DNA of 64,000 nucleotides from Okapia johnstoni (lineage: Eukaryota > Chordata > Mammalia > Artiodactyla > Giraffidae): positions 31,148,001 through 31,212,000 of the forward strand of contig CM044309.1 in assembly GCA_024291935.2 (NCBI GenBank), written 5' to 3'. Under the pieces are notes generated by a model, which saw nothing but the letters and a program-made list of their open reading frames with translations, was not told the origin of the DNA and made no database searches. The translations under genes were made by a program, and so were the position numbers. This document shows positions 21,401 to 31,800 of the stretch, in pieces; the stretch's first letter is position 1, and the number at the start of each line of letters is the position of its first letter.

Positions 21401-22437
21401 GAAAAGAAAGGAAAGAAAGGAAAGGAAGGAAGGAAGGAAGGAAGGAAGGAAGGAAGGAAGGAAAGGAAGGAAGGAAGGAAGGAAAGAAAGGAAAGAAAGG
21501 AAGGAAGGAAGGAAGGAAAGGAAGGGAAGGAAGGAAGGAAGGAAGGAAGGAAGGAAGGAAGGGAAGGAAGGAAGGAAGGAAGGAAGGGAAGGAAGGAAGG
21601 AAGGGAAGGGAAGGAAGGGAGGAAGGAAGGAAGGAAGGAAGGAAGGAAGGGAAGGAAGGAAGGAAGGAAGGAAGGAAGGAAGGAAGGAAGGAAGGAAGGA
21701 AGGAAGGAAGGAAGGAAGGAAGGAAGAAGGGAGGGAGGGAAGGAAGGAAGGAAGGTAGGGAAGGAAGGAAGGAAGGTAGGGAAGGAAGGGAAGGAAGGAA
21801 GGAAGGAAGGAGGAAGGAAAGGAAGGAAGGAAGGAAGGAAGGAAGGAAGGAAGGGAAGGGAGGGAAGGGAGGGAAGGAAGGAAGGGAAGGAAGGAAGGAA
21901 GGAAGGAAGGAAGGAAGGAAGGAAGGAAGGAAGGAAGGAAGGAAGGAAGGAAGGAAGGAAGGAGGAAGGAAGGAAGGAAGGAAGGAAGGAAGGAAGGGAA
22001 AGGAAGAAGGGAAGGAAGGAAGGAAGGAAGGGGAAGGAAGGGAAGGAAGGAAGGAAGGAAGGTAGGGAAGGAAGGAAGGAAGGAAGGAAGGAAGGAAGGA
22101 AGGAAGGAAGGAAGGAAGGAAGGAAGGAAGGAAGGAAGGAAGGAAGGAAGGAAGGAAGGAAGGAAGGAAGGAAGGAAGGAAGGAAGGAAGGAAGGAAGGA
22201 AGGAAGGAAGGAAGGAAGGAAGGAAGGAAGGAAGGAAGGAAGGAAGGAAGGAAGGAAGGAAGGGAAGGAAGGAAGGAAGGAAGGAAGGAAGGAAGGAAGG
22301 AAGGTAGGGAAGGAAGGAAGGAAGGGAAGGGAAGGGAAGGAAGGAAGGAAGGAAGGAAGGAAGGAAGGAAAGGGAAGGAAGGAAGGCAGGAAGGCAGGAA
22401 GGAAGGAAGGAAGGGAAGGAAGGGAAGGAAGGAAGGA

Positions 22438-22438
<1 letters not shown>
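21397..22438 (+). repeat. (GGAA)n microsatellite, about 1.04 kb
   Basis: Near-continuous GGAA units, with GAAA-rich units at the left (21397-21425), GGGAAGG and GGAGGAAGG variants throughout, and a GGTAGGG variant at about 21755, 21775, 22062 and 22304. Two long pure blocks lie at about 21885-21961 and 22070-22260. It is open in all frames because the unit rarely forms stops, which explains the 295-430-codon KEGR and PSFL frames on the two strands. These are not genes. Confidence 0.97.

Positions 22439-22441
<3 letters not shown>

Positions 22442-22482
<41 letters not shown>
22442..22482 (+). repeat. (AC)n microsatellite
   Basis: About 20 AC units adjoining the GGAA array, before the SINE sequence resumes at 22485. 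Confidence 0.97.
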
Positions 22483-22484
<2 letters not shown>

Positions 22485-22637
22485 AGATGACCTGGAGGAG
22501 GGCATGGCTACCCATGCTAGTATGCTTATCTAGAGAATCCCCATGGACAGAGGAGCCTGGTGGGCTACAGTCCATGAGGTAGCAGAATTGGACACGACTG
22601 AGCGACTAAGGACAGCACAGCAGCACCCGATCTTTTT

Positions 22638-23579
22638 AAAGCCCGGCATTCTCATTAGTAAATGGATTGATACCATTATAAGGATAGTATGCTAGAAGTG
22701 GGGTTTTTGATCTAAATGAAAAGGATAGTTTTATATTTCTAATCACATATGAATGACCTGATTTGGCATTTCATAATATCCTACTCGGTTTAGAATAGGT
22801 AAAGGATAATGCATTTTGCTCATTCCTCATTATGACAGCAGGCTTGTCTACAGTAGCTTCTGTAATTCATACCAAATAAGTTGGCTAAGGAAACTTCATA
22901 AAGGAAAAACAAGTTTTCAATGAAAGCCGACTCAGCTCTCAAATCAAACAGGTCTCCATCCAGATCTAACAGTGTAAAGCCTAGTCAGGGGCGGGGCACA
23001 GGCCCCAGAAAGGAAGCCACCGGCCTCTTGTTTCAGGCTGCTGAGCCCGGAGGTGCCTTCCGCTCTTTTGATCTGCAGGTTAAAGGCCTTTCACAGCCCC
23101 TCAGGAGCCTCTCCAATGACAAAGGAGTAATAACAGAGCTGTCAAAAGTAACAAACGTATTTAAGCCTTGGCATTTTATTATCCTTCAAAGACAGTATAG
23201 TCCCACTCCAAATGTTTGGGAAAGAGGTACCCTATACCACCTTTATAGGAGGGGTGGATTTCTCACTGAAGGGGACGCACCAAAGGCCTAGTGGCAGTGC
23301 TGACTGATTTAAAAGCCTTTGAAATGCTCATCTTTTTTGCTCTCTGTCCCTTATAGTATTCAAGTTAAACAGGAAAAAGTGGGGAGGAGAGGGCAGATTT
23401 TTAAAAGCCCTATTGTGATGCTAGGCAGTGAGACCTCCAATAAATTCCTGGTGACCAGGTAACCCAGGAAAGATGCTTCTCACAGGCTGTGGGAGAAAGG
23501 GACAAACAGGGCTCTTCCTGTAACCACAGCTCTCAGAAAATGTACTCACTCAGCCCACAGATTCTATTGAGCTATTTCT
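22638..23579. other. Unique sequence
   Basis: Repeat-poor. A 123-codon open frame at 22920-23291 (MKADSALKSNRSPSRS...) has no recognised domain, no splice support and ordinary composition; a gene is not called, though it is the longest non-repeat frame starting with ATG in this part. A small GC-richer patch lies at 22975-23060. Confidence 0.4.
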
Positions 23580-23653
23580 CAGATGCCAGGCATGTTCTGG
23601 ACCTAAGGAGACAGTTGCGAGCAGACTGAGGTCCTTAACTCCCTAGAAGTTCA
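23580..23653 (+). repeat. L2/MIR-like fragment (weak)
   Basis: 'agatgccaggcatgttctgg', then 'cctagaagttcacattcta', resembles the L2 'gtgccaggcactgttctagg ... aggagctcacattcta' block. Confidence 0.4.
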
Positions 23654-23659
23654 CATTCT

Positions 23660-23856
23660 ATGTGCTCTGCTTATTCGCTCAGTTGTGTCTTTGGACGGTA
23701 GCCCACCAGGCTCCTCTGTCCATGGGGATTCTCCAGGTAAGAATACTGGAGTGGGTTGCCATGCCCTCCTCCAGGGGATCTTCCCAACCCAGGGGTGGAA
23801 CCCAGGTCTCCTGCATTGCAGGTGGATTCTTTACCATCTGAGCCACCAGGGAAGCC
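23660..23856 (-). mobile_element. Bov-tA SINE
   Basis: Minus-strand copy with a small deletion where 'ccgactctttgcgaccccat' should be ('gttgtgtctttggacggtag'). Head complement 'gagccaccagggaagccc' is intact. 'cattct' repeats at both edges (23654 and 23857) and is probably the target duplication. Confidence 0.92.
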
Positions 23857-24029
23857 CATTCTGTAGCCGACAGCAATGCAGGGAAGACTTGATAAAGCAA
23901 ACAAAACATGTCGAGGCCAGTTTACAATTACAAGAGACAGCTCTGCTTATTGTCTAAGCCAATATTTATCATTGAAGTCACGGATTATAGTGAGAAGCTT
24001 TTAGGAAAATCAAAATGAAATTGATAGCT

Positions 24030-24200
24030 TTCAAGAGCAGGGCCCTGAGGTAGGAGGGAAGAATGAGCTGGGCATGTTTGAGGAACAGAGACTAGAAAAT
24101 CATGAAGGAGGGAGCGGGGCCAGGCTGAGGCCAGTAGCCACTAGATTTAATTCCAACTGTGAAGGGAAAACTTTGGAGGGTTTAAGGATGGTTCCTACGT
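24030..24200 (+). repeat. L2 LINE fragment
   Basis: 'gggaagaatgagctgggcat', 'gtttgaggaacagagactag', 'aggagggagcggggccaggc' and 'ctttggagggtttaaggatg' follow the L2 block that precedes the one seen at 5625. Diverged. Confidence 0.55.
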
Positions 24201-24355
24201 GACAACAGGCTAGGACTGGGGTTCTCCCCTAACTATGATCCTCCCTGTGTCCCCTTACTCCTCTCCCCTCTATTTCTTTATGCTCAAGGCAAGAGTCCTT
24301 GGAGAAAACTATCAGAAGTCCTTTTATTGTTCATTCTGTGAGTATTAAGAACTGA

Positions 24356-24570
24356 GTAGTGGTGTAGTAGTATGTATGTGCTCAGTCATGTCCATCTCTT
24401 TGGGACCCCAAGGACTGTAGCCCATCAGGCTCCTCTCTCCAGGCAAGAATACTGGAGTGGGTTGCCATGCTCTCCTCCAGGGGATCTTTCCAATCTAGAG
24501 ACTGAACTCTCATCTCTTTCATCTCCTGGCTTAGCAGGTAAATTCTTTAACACTGTGCCACCTGGGAAGC
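24356..24570 (-). mobile_element. Bov-tA SINE with perfect 12-bp target duplication
   Basis: Minus-strand copy with a short GTAGT/ATGT-rich tail at the left, 'gctcagtcatgtccatctct', 'ctccaggcaagaatactgga', 'tgtgccacctgggaagc'. Direct repeat attaagaactga at 24344-24355 and 24571-24582. Confidence 0.94.
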
Positions 24571-24689
24571 ATTAAGAACTGAATCACTAGCCAAATCCTG
24601 AAATTTATGGCAGAGAGAAATTCTAGTCACTTAATAAGCCATGCACTGAAAACTTCTTATATTGGGATGCTAAATGAGAAAAATTTAAC

Positions 24690-25100
24690 TACGGCAGTAT
24701 AATGTTGACTATAAAAGAAGTTAGAGATAAGGACTGAAAAGAAGCATTAAAATGAATAATCACAGTTAATGTCATGATGGATAAGGAAAGACTGGGGAAT
24801 ACCAAAGATTGGAGAAGACTAAAAAAAGACAAGACTAAAGGCAGGGTGGGATCCTGGTCTGGATCCAGGAACAGAAAGAGAAGCAGTGAGGGAAAAAAAA
24901 AGAATCCAAATAATCTGTAGCTTAATTAATAGTATTACCACCAATGCTAATTTCTTAGTTTGAGTAATTACACCATGGTTACATAATATGTTAACTTTAG
25001 GGAATGCTGTGTGAAGGATATAAAAGAACTCTCCATACTATTTTTGGAACTTTTCTCTAAGTACAAAGTTATTTCAAAATAAAAAGTTAAAAAAGGAAAG
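24690..25100 (+). repeat. Old L1 (L1M-type) 3' end
   Basis: 'ggatcctggtctggatccag', 'gtaattacaccatggttaca', 'tttttggaacttttctctaa' and 'gttatttcaaaataaaaagtt' are the 3'-UTR landmarks of mammalian-wide L1, ending in an A-rich tail near 25096. No coding portion is present. Confidence 0.7.
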
Positions 25101-25261
25101 GCTGATTTGCAGTCCTACAATTGCTGGTGACTTACCTCTCTTAAAAACTTATTTTTATTTCTTATGTGTATAGCTCGATGCTCTTAATCATTTACAAAGA
25201 AAAAAATCACAGTGGGGTACTCCATTCATTTGCAATCATTGGTTCATTATCATCATTCTTT

Positions 25262-25445
25262 TTTTTATTTTGCTAACTTAAAAAAAAATCTTTATTGAAT
25301 GTTATAATATTGCTTTTGTTGTTTTTTATGTTCTGATTTTTAGGCCATGAGACATGTGGGATCTTAGCTCTCCAACTAGGGCTCAAATCTGCACCCCCTG
25401 CATTAGAAGGGGATGTCTTAACCACTGGACCACCAGGGAAATCCT
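25262..25445 (-). mobile_element. CHR-2-type SINE
   Basis: Minus-strand copy: T-rich left tail, 'ggccatgagacatgtgggat', 'cttagctctccaactagggc', 'gcaccccctgcattagaagg', 'taaccactggaccaccaggg' and 'aaatcc' at the right. Confidence 0.85.
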
Positions 25446-25725
25446 GTCATTGCCATCATTTCCCTTTTGTGGAAACTCCTGCTGGAGAAAGTGTAAAAAT
25501 GAATTTATATATGAGAGGTCCAGGAGAGGTCTAATATGCATTCCCCATGATAAGCGTAATCTGCATTCTATTTCCTTTAAGGAGGGTGTCTCCACAGTGG
25601 ATTAAATGCTTCTGTCAGACTCATATCATTTTCACAAGCTCCAGTAGGACTGTACAAGTCAAGTCTTGGGAGGACAAGATGCACTGCTGGTGAAGATATA
25701 ATTACTCCCAGAAGAATTACTCCCA
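25446..25725. other. Unique sequence
   Basis: Nothing recognised. 'attactccca' occurs twice near 25701-25724, just left of the CHR-2 SINE. Confidence 0.45.
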
Positions 25726-25890
25726 GGGACTTTCCTGGTGGCTAAGTGGCTAAGATTCCATGGTCCCAATGCAAGGGTCCTGGGTTTGATCCCTGGTTAG
25801 GAAACTAGATCCCATAAGACACAACTAAGAGTTCGCAAGCTATAGCTAAAGATCCAGCGAGGCCAAATAAATAAATACTTTAAAAAAAAA
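25726..25890 (+). mobile_element. CHR-2-type SINE
   Basis: 'gggactttcctggtggctaa', 'gggtttgatccctggttagg', 'aaactagatcccataagaca', ending in (AAAT)n and an A-run. Confidence 0.86.
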
Positions 25891-25969
25891 AGGAAAGAGA
25901 TATCAGAATGAGAATATATTCCACAAGCTAGCCACCTCTTCCTGTGGCACATTTGTCTATCAATAGGCT

Positions 25970-26653
25970 CACAACTCAACATTCAAAAAACTAAGATCAC
26001 GGCATCTAGTCCCATCACTTCATGCCAAATAGAAAGGGAAAAAGTAGAAGGGGTGACAAATTTTATTTTATTGGGCTCCAAAATCATCGCGGACAGTGAC
26101 AACAGCCATGAAATTAAAAAAAAACACTTGTTCCATGGAAAGAAAGCTAGGACAAACCTCCACAGCACATTAAAAAGCAGAGACATCGCCTTGCTGACAA
26201 AAGTCCATATAGTCAAAGCTATGCTTTTTCCAGTAGTCATGTATGGATGTGACAGCTGGACCATAAAGAAGGCTGAGTGTCAAAGAACTGATGTTTTTGA
26301 ACTGTGGTGCTAGAGAAGACTCTTGAAAGTCCCCTTGGACAGCAAGAAGATCAAACCAGTCAATCCTAAAGAAAAACATCCCTGAATATTCGTTGGAAGG
26401 ACTGATGTTGAAGCTGAAGCTTCAATACTCTGGCCACCTGATGCAAAGAGCCAACTCATTGCAAAAGACTATGATGCGGAGAAAGACTGAAGGCAGGAAG
26501 AGGAGGAGGTGGCAGAGGATAAGATGGTTGGATGGCATCACCGACTCAATGGACATGGATTTGAGCAAACTCCGAAGGACAGAGGAGCCTGGCATACTTC
26601 AGTCCATGGGGTCGCAAAGAGGTGGACATGACTGAGTGACTAAAACAACAACA
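25970..26653 (+). mobile_element. BovB (RTE) LINE 3' portion, broken ORF2
   Basis: About 680 bp of the 3' part of BovB, starting 'caactcaacattcaaaaaac'. It encodes pieces of the C-terminal end of the RTE ORF2 polyprotein: one frame at about 26053-26313 (VVMYGCDSWTIKKAE motif) and another at 26393-26635 (LMLKLKLQYSGHLM), separated by frameshifts. The end is 'gactgagtgactaaaacaac'. A 5-bp aggct repeat at 25965-25969 and 26654-26658 may be the target duplication. Inactive. Confidence 0.93.
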
Positions 26654-26658
26654 AGGCT

Positions 26659-26934
26659 TTCTTTCCTCTCCAGAACTCCATGGAAGACAGTACACTTTGT
26701 GTGGCATCTAACCACAGCTTACAAACACAAGCTTGAGACAACAATAAACACATCCAATTCTGCTTTTCTGCTACTTGGAACTACAGCCTGGCAATAGATA
26801 AGTTGAAGTCACAAGGGTGACTGCAAGTGAGAAAAATCAGGAAATGAAGGGAAGGAGGAAGAGGAATTGATGGTGGGGGGTGGGAAAAAGGAAATAATCT
26901 GAGAACCACTATGTGAGAGTCCAGGCTCTGCTTC
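26659..26934. other. Unique sequence
   Basis: No gene or repeat family seen, apart from a purine-rich run at 26840-26895. Confidence 0.45.
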
Positions 26935-27045
26935 ATGTATGTTACACAGTTTAACCACCACCACAACCTTATCAAATGTCATGGTCCTCATTTTATAGAT
27001 GAGCTGCCCAGGGTTTAGAAAGACTAGCTAGGTGACCAATATTTT
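26935..27045 (-). repeat. MIR SINE fragment
   Basis: 'accaccaccacaaccttatc', 'cctcattttatagatgagct' and 'gactagctaggtgacca' match the inverted MIR core. The right end is lost. Confidence 0.65.
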
Positions 27046-27186
27046 TTCCGCAAGATTATGGCAAGATCCACAAGACTCTAGATAAGCAAAATAGTATCAT
27101 CCATGAGTGCTCAGGTGTGAGTTTGAGAAATAGCTTTGCTGTTAGGTGTCACTGGTGCAAGTAATGTAACCACCAACAGACTCATG

Positions 27187-27393
27187 TGTGCTCAGTCATG
27201 TCCAACTGTTTTAGACCCTATTGCCTGTAGCCCACCAGGTTCCTCTGTCCATAGGATTTACCAGGCAAGAATACTGGAGTGGGTTGCCATTTCCTCTTCC
27301 AGGGGATATTCCCAACCCAGGGATTGAACCCAAGTCTCCTGTGTCTCCTGCATTACAGGTGGATTATTTACTGCTAAGTCACTGGAGAATCCC
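27187..27393 (-). mobile_element. Bov-tA SINE
   Basis: Minus-strand copy: 'tgtgctcagtcatgtccaac', 'aagaatactggagtgggttg', 'gattgaacccaagtctcct', 'taagtcactggagaatccca'. Edges show gactcatg (27179-27186) against ggctcatg (27397-27404), a probable diverged duplication. Confidence 0.92.
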
Positions 27394-27576
27394 ACTGGCT
27401 CATGAGACCTACTAAATCTGTGCAAGGGAGAGAGACAACGACTGAAACTAAGAATCCTTCCCTGGAAATGGTTCAGCCTCACACACGTGCCGAATAGCAT
27501 GTAGAAAACCTTACAAGGGCTGCACGTTGTCATCATTAGAGATTACCTCTAAGAGTAATGTAAAGAGATCATCTCA

Positions 27577-27760
27577 GGACTTGCCTTGTGGTCCAGTGGC
27601 AAAGACTATGTGTTCCCAATGCAGGGGGCTCAGGGTTCTATCCCTGGTCAGGGAACTAGACCCCACATGCCGCAATGAAAAGTTCCCACGCCACAACTAA
27701 AGATCCCGCATGCAGCAATTAAGACCCAGCGCAGGCAAAGAAATAAATATTTTTTAAAAA
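27577..27760 (+). mobile_element. CHR-2-type SINE
   Basis: 'aggacttgccttgtggtcca', 'aatgcagggggctcaggg', 'tccctggtcagggaactaga', 'catgccgcaatgaaaag', 'ccgcatgcagcaattaagac' and an A/T tail. Confidence 0.88.
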
Positions 27761-27857
27761 CAATTAAAGAGATCACCTTTTCCTGACTCAGATTTCCCCC
27801 TTTAAAACTGTATATTTAAAGACCTAAGTAAGAGGCAAAGGAAAAAAAAAAAACAAA

Positions 27858-28196
27858 AAACTCTTGAGAGTCCCTTGGACAACAAAGAGATCAAACCAGT
27901 CAATTCTAAATGAAATCAACCCTGAATATTCATTGGAAGGACTGGGCTGAAGCTCAAATATTTTGGCCACCTGATGCAAAGAGCTGACTCATTAGAAAAG
28001 ACCCTGATGCTGGGAAAGATTGAGGGCAGGAGGAGAAGGGGGCAACAGAGGATGAGATGGTCGGACGGCATCACCGACTCAATGGATATGAGTTTGAACA
28101 AGCTCCGGGAGATGGTGAAGGACAGGGAAGCCTGGCGTGCTGCAGTACATAGGGTTGCAGAGAATTAAACAGACTGAGCAACTGCACAACAACAAG
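27858..28196 (+). mobile_element. BovB LINE 3' end
   Basis: From 'aaactcttgagagtcccttg' to 'gagcaactgcacaacaacaa', about 340 bp of the BovB 3' end. Residual ORF2 frame at 27974-28168 reads [20 protein letters not shown]. Preceded by an A-rich stretch. Inactive. Confidence 0.93.
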
Positions 28197-28329
28197 GAAG
28201 GAGACAGGAAAATTTTGACTTTTCACTTATTCCTTTCCTTACTCTTTGTTTATTTTAATGATCAAGCAGTACTTTCATATTCAAAAACCAACTAAAATTT
28301 TATATTTAAAAAACTAATTAAAAAGAAAG

Positions 28330-28480
28330 AAAAATCTTCCTTCAAGGCTAGAAGAGATCCTGAAAGTGATTCATTTCAGTAGCCTCATGTACCGACAAGA
28401 AAACTGGAGTCTTAAGAGAAATCAAGCTGGGGCTAGGACACAGACCTCCTAAATTTGGGGCTCCATGTTCTTTCAGTTTC
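28330..28480 (-). repeat. MIR-like SINE fragment
   Basis: 'gtaccgacaagaaaactgga', 'cttaagagaaatcaagctgg' and 'gggctccatgttctttcag' parallel the inverted MIR ('gatgaggaaactgagg ... gtgctctttcca'). Strongly diverged. Confidence 0.5.
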
Positions 28481-29708
28481 CTACACCAATCTCATGGACA
28501 TGCTTATAGTGCTTGGTTGCGGAGGCCACAGTGAAACAGAAAAGTGCAATGAGTCTATTCTGGCCAGACTGGATCCTGACCATAACCAGTGAAACGCCTG
28601 TCACTCACTGTACAACACGGCACCAAGACATATATGAATACAGCATCCCAAGTCAAGTGCAATCCAAATCAAAATTCCGTCCCAGAATTTATGTGGACAT
28701 CAAAGCTGATATTTCTATCACTGATCATGTACTGAAAACTATGAGATCAGTTCCAGATAATTACAGCCACAGCGGAACTGAGAGAAGAATAAATGTGAGT
28801 GGTAGAGTTCAAGCTGGTAAACTCAACATTTGCTCGAAGATGCCAGCTTGTCCAAGGAACCCCTGCCCACATAAGGGTCTTGGCCTCCCTTGCCTGCCTG
28901 TCCCTTCACCAAGCCTTAACACAAAACCAAAGTGAATGCCTTGGGAACTACAGCTTGGCCTCACTTCTAGTTCCAGGGACCTCAGAGCATGATGCCTGTT
29001 CAGGATCTCTCTCTAGATGTTTCCATCATGCCAGGAGCTCTGGCAAAATCTCTCCTTAAACCACGTGGAGGAGCCTTTTGGCTACTGCCATGAGTTGAGT
29101 ATAAAATCAATGGTAGAGACCCTTCACCCAACACAGCCCCTTTTCCAAAGGACACCACAGAGATCCTTTTGTAATCTGGCTCTAAACTGGTTCCCAGCCA
29201 ATTGATACATCAAAGCCAACAGTATAGCAAATTACTATTTGAGATAAGGCCTAAAATATTTTGTTTCGGCTGAAAGGAAAACCTAAAATTATAAAGCAGA
29301 GATGCTGTGGGCTATGTCAGAGCCAGTTTGATAGCAGGAAACCACTGTCTTCTGTGGATTTCTTTGACAGAACCGGCTTTTTGTGGCATTTCACTTTTTT
29401 CATGGAAGAGATGTTATTCTGGAGGAACTGAATGATACTATGTCTTGACACAGAAAAGTTATTTATACATAAATCACAGTAACTTTACCCATGTTAACGA
29501 GGCTGTCAGCGTCTTGTGTGATTTACTGCAATCTTGTAATAGAAAAGCTTCATTTCCTTGACACCTGCGTGGTAATGCCACCAATAATTCCATGCTGCAC
29601 ATGTGTTTGCCTCTCTTTGACTGAAGGTGTGTTAAAATCTAGAGTGTGGTTTTAGGTCAGAGTAATTCTGATACCAGGCTCCAGGACCCAGAGCATCAGC
29701 ATGCAGGT
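28481..29708. other. Unique sequence with a 140-codon open frame
   Basis: Repeat-poor. The stretch 28513-28935 is open for 140 codons but begins at a TTG with an in-frame TAG at 28507, and has no recognised domain. A 'AAAT|GTGAGT' donor-like word lies at 28794. The block 29300-29640 is unique and AT-rich, with a few CpGs. No gene is called. Confidence 0.4.
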
Positions 29709-29709
29709 G

Positions 29710-29750
29710 CACACACACACAGACACATAGACACACACACACACACACAA
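29710..29750 (+). repeat. (CA)n microsatellite
   Basis: Interrupted CA repeat ('cacagacacatagacac' interruption). Confidence 0.95.
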
Positions 29751-29859
29751 TGCTATATCCATTACCCAGGAAACCCAGGTAGGCGCCTCTTTCCTAAGAG
29801 ATTTATAATCATCAGGATAGAGGCTTGCATCTTAGTTTTTGAAGGGACAATTATGTACT

Positions 29860-29990
29860 ATATTTTATATAATAAAATTATATATTATAATTATATAACT
29901 TATATATAATTAACTTATATATTTTATATGTAATTCATATAATTGTATATTATAATAAAATTGTATATCTACAATAGGTATATCTATACC
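29860..29990. repeat. AT-rich low-complexity tract
   Basis: Almost pure A/T with repeated 'tatataatt' and 'attatat' words. Could have grown from a simple TA repeat. Confidence 0.85.
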
Positions 29991-30889
29991 TATCTTACTA
30001 AAAAGGCATGACGAGGTAGAAAGAAGTTTAAAATGACAGAATTAAAGTTGGAAACGGCACTGCCAATAAAAATTCAGATTTCTTACTCTTATTAACAATA
30101 TTAAGAGAAAGCTATTTCAGAGAATAATGGCTAAGAGGGAATACAATAATTCAAGAAAACCTATCAAAATCAATTCCCTTCTCCCCAGACAGTACCAGTA
30201 TAATAATATTAGTACTTGTACTGATGGGAAGGAACAAAAAAGAGAAAAGGATTTTCATAAGCTACCATCCTGTAAAGACATCTTTTCGTAAGTAGCTTCC
30301 TCCTGCGACCATCATTTCTTATCTTCATCCTAATACTCCTAGGAAAATCTGAAAACCTACTTATGCTTCTTGGATATTTTCAATGTTAAGACACTTTCAT
30401 AAAATTCTCACCCCAAATTCTGGAGGTAAATGGTCTAATACTGATTTAACAGAGCTAATGGAATACCTCAGAGACTCAGAACTCTCCTTGAACCTGGTAT
30501 GATGAGCATATTTGCACATTCTCATAATAATACCCACATTGCTTCTGTGTGTCCAGTTGAGCGGTGTCTTGTAGGGAGAAAAGAGAGAACAGGAGATGAG
30601 GGTGTGCCTGGACAAGCAATCATACGTTCCATCCAGAGGTATTCTCTTGGGGGGCACTGTACGTATACAGCACCTCATCCTCTCCTTTCGCTTCCCTCAC
30701 TCACTGGCTTGGCAGGCACATGCTCTGAGCTCTTGCAGACATGCACAGACGACCATGGTGTAGTCAGCACACTGGGAGGGCCTGGCAGCAAGGATCCTGC
30801 CCTAGTGGGGGGTCTCGAGCCCTTTCCAGGACGGTACTTAAGCCATAATGAGCACTACTAACGGCTACCTTGCAGTTCAAGTTTCCAGC
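29991..30889. other. Unique sequence
   Basis: No gene or repeat recognised. A 120-codon plus-strand frame (30499-30861) and a 93-codon minus frame overlap; neither shows a domain. Confidence 0.45.
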
Positions 30890-31070
30890 ATGCTTGTATA
30901 CACTGCAAGCCCCTTTACTTTACATTAGTTACTCTTTCCAAATGTCTGAGGAAGTAGGGTCAGCATCATTATCTTCGGGATTACTGGCGGGAGGAGGAAA
31001 TAGAGCTATGGTGGTTAAGATGACTTATCCACAGCTGTGCTGGGGTTCCAGGAGTGGCTGGTTCAGAAAA
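30890..31070 (-). repeat. MIR SINE
   Basis: 'ctttacattagttactcttt', 'atcattatcttcgggattac', 'ggaggaaatagagctatggt' and 'gacttatccacagctgtgc' follow the inverted MIR order (columns 'tttacat..attat ... gaggaaactgagg ... cttgcccaaggtcac'). Confidence 0.55.
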
Positions 31071-31639
31071 GAGCCCGCTGTGCCCCTCCCCAAGACTCAG
31101 TGAGACCCCACCACTATCGTGGCTCTATAGGCCCCCACCACCCCTAAAACCCAGATGATGTAAAATTCAGAACAAAGGTATATTTTCAAATTTGGAGAAC
31201 TCAGGGTCACAGTAATGATAAAGGTCATCTTTTAACATGTTATATCAAAAAGGCAATTTCTATTTTCCTTTCTCTGTTCCAAAAATGCACTTACAGCTTA
31301 TGAAGTAACATCCTGATCGAGGTACATTTCCTGATGGTAATGACCGCTAAAGCCTTCAGACAAAGCCCAGGAACCAGCAACTCCTCTGGTCGGTGTCATT
31401 AACGACACAGGAGCAGCTACTCAAAAAGCCTCACTCTTTCATAGTAAATAAATACTAAGCGGTGTCCCTCTTATCTGAGGATTTTGGTGCATCTTACAGA
31501 CATTGCTCATTAAGTCTCATCAGGCAGCTCTGAGACACATAAAGGTGTCCCATTCATGAAGGGAGGAAATAGCAACCCGCTAATATACCTGACAGGGTAA
31601 CACTGGAGGATGTCATTATGAACATTACCGAGAAATCTC
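31071..31639. other. Unique sequence
   Basis: Nothing recognised on either strand. Confidence 0.45.
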
Positions 31640-31800
31640 TCATCTAGATGCCTTCTTCTAAGCATCACTCCCTCACTGACAAAATGAGAAATAATAATGC
31701 CCATTTGGCCAACCTTGTGTGGCTGCAATGAAGATCAAATGAAAGGACAGATGGAAAGGTGGCAAGTGAATTCTGATGTCTGGACAAATAAAAGCGTGAT
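31640..31800 (+). repeat. MIR SINE fragment
   Basis: 'ccctcactgacaaaatgaga', 'aataataatgccc' and 'gtggctgcaatgaagatcaa' then 'atgaaag' match the MIR 3' half ('ctcatctgtaaaatggg...gttgtgaggattaaatga'). Confidence 0.65.

Larger units (their letters stand above)
21149..22625 (+). mobile_element. Bov-A2 dimeric SINE expanded by a microsatellite
   Basis: First monomer 21149-21267 ('gagctcagctggtatagaag' to 'ccactccagtattctt'). Second monomer begins 21268 ('gggcttccctggtggctcag'), runs to 'ccctgggttgg', is interrupted by the GGAA and CA arrays, and resumes at about 22485 ('agatgacctggaggaggg', 'gcctggtgggctacagtcca', 'gacacgactgagcgactaag'). A perfect 12-bp duplication, cccgatcttttt, flanks the whole unit (21137-21148 and 22626-22637). 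Confidence 0.9.

Noticed and set aside
21178..22582. Open frames of 295-430 codons on both strands (KEGRKEGR and FLPSFLPS repeats)
   Set aside because: They are translations of the (GGAA)n microsatellite in every frame, bounded by SINE sequence, and have no protein features.
22920..23291. 123-codon ATG frame (MKADSALKSNRSPS...)
   Set aside because: No domain, no splice or promoter support, and composition typical of non-coding DNA.
28513..28935. 140-codon open frame in unique DNA
   Set aside because: It starts at TTG, has an in-frame TAG six bases upstream, no recognised domain, no acceptor in phase, and is within chance expectation for 64 kb read in six frames.
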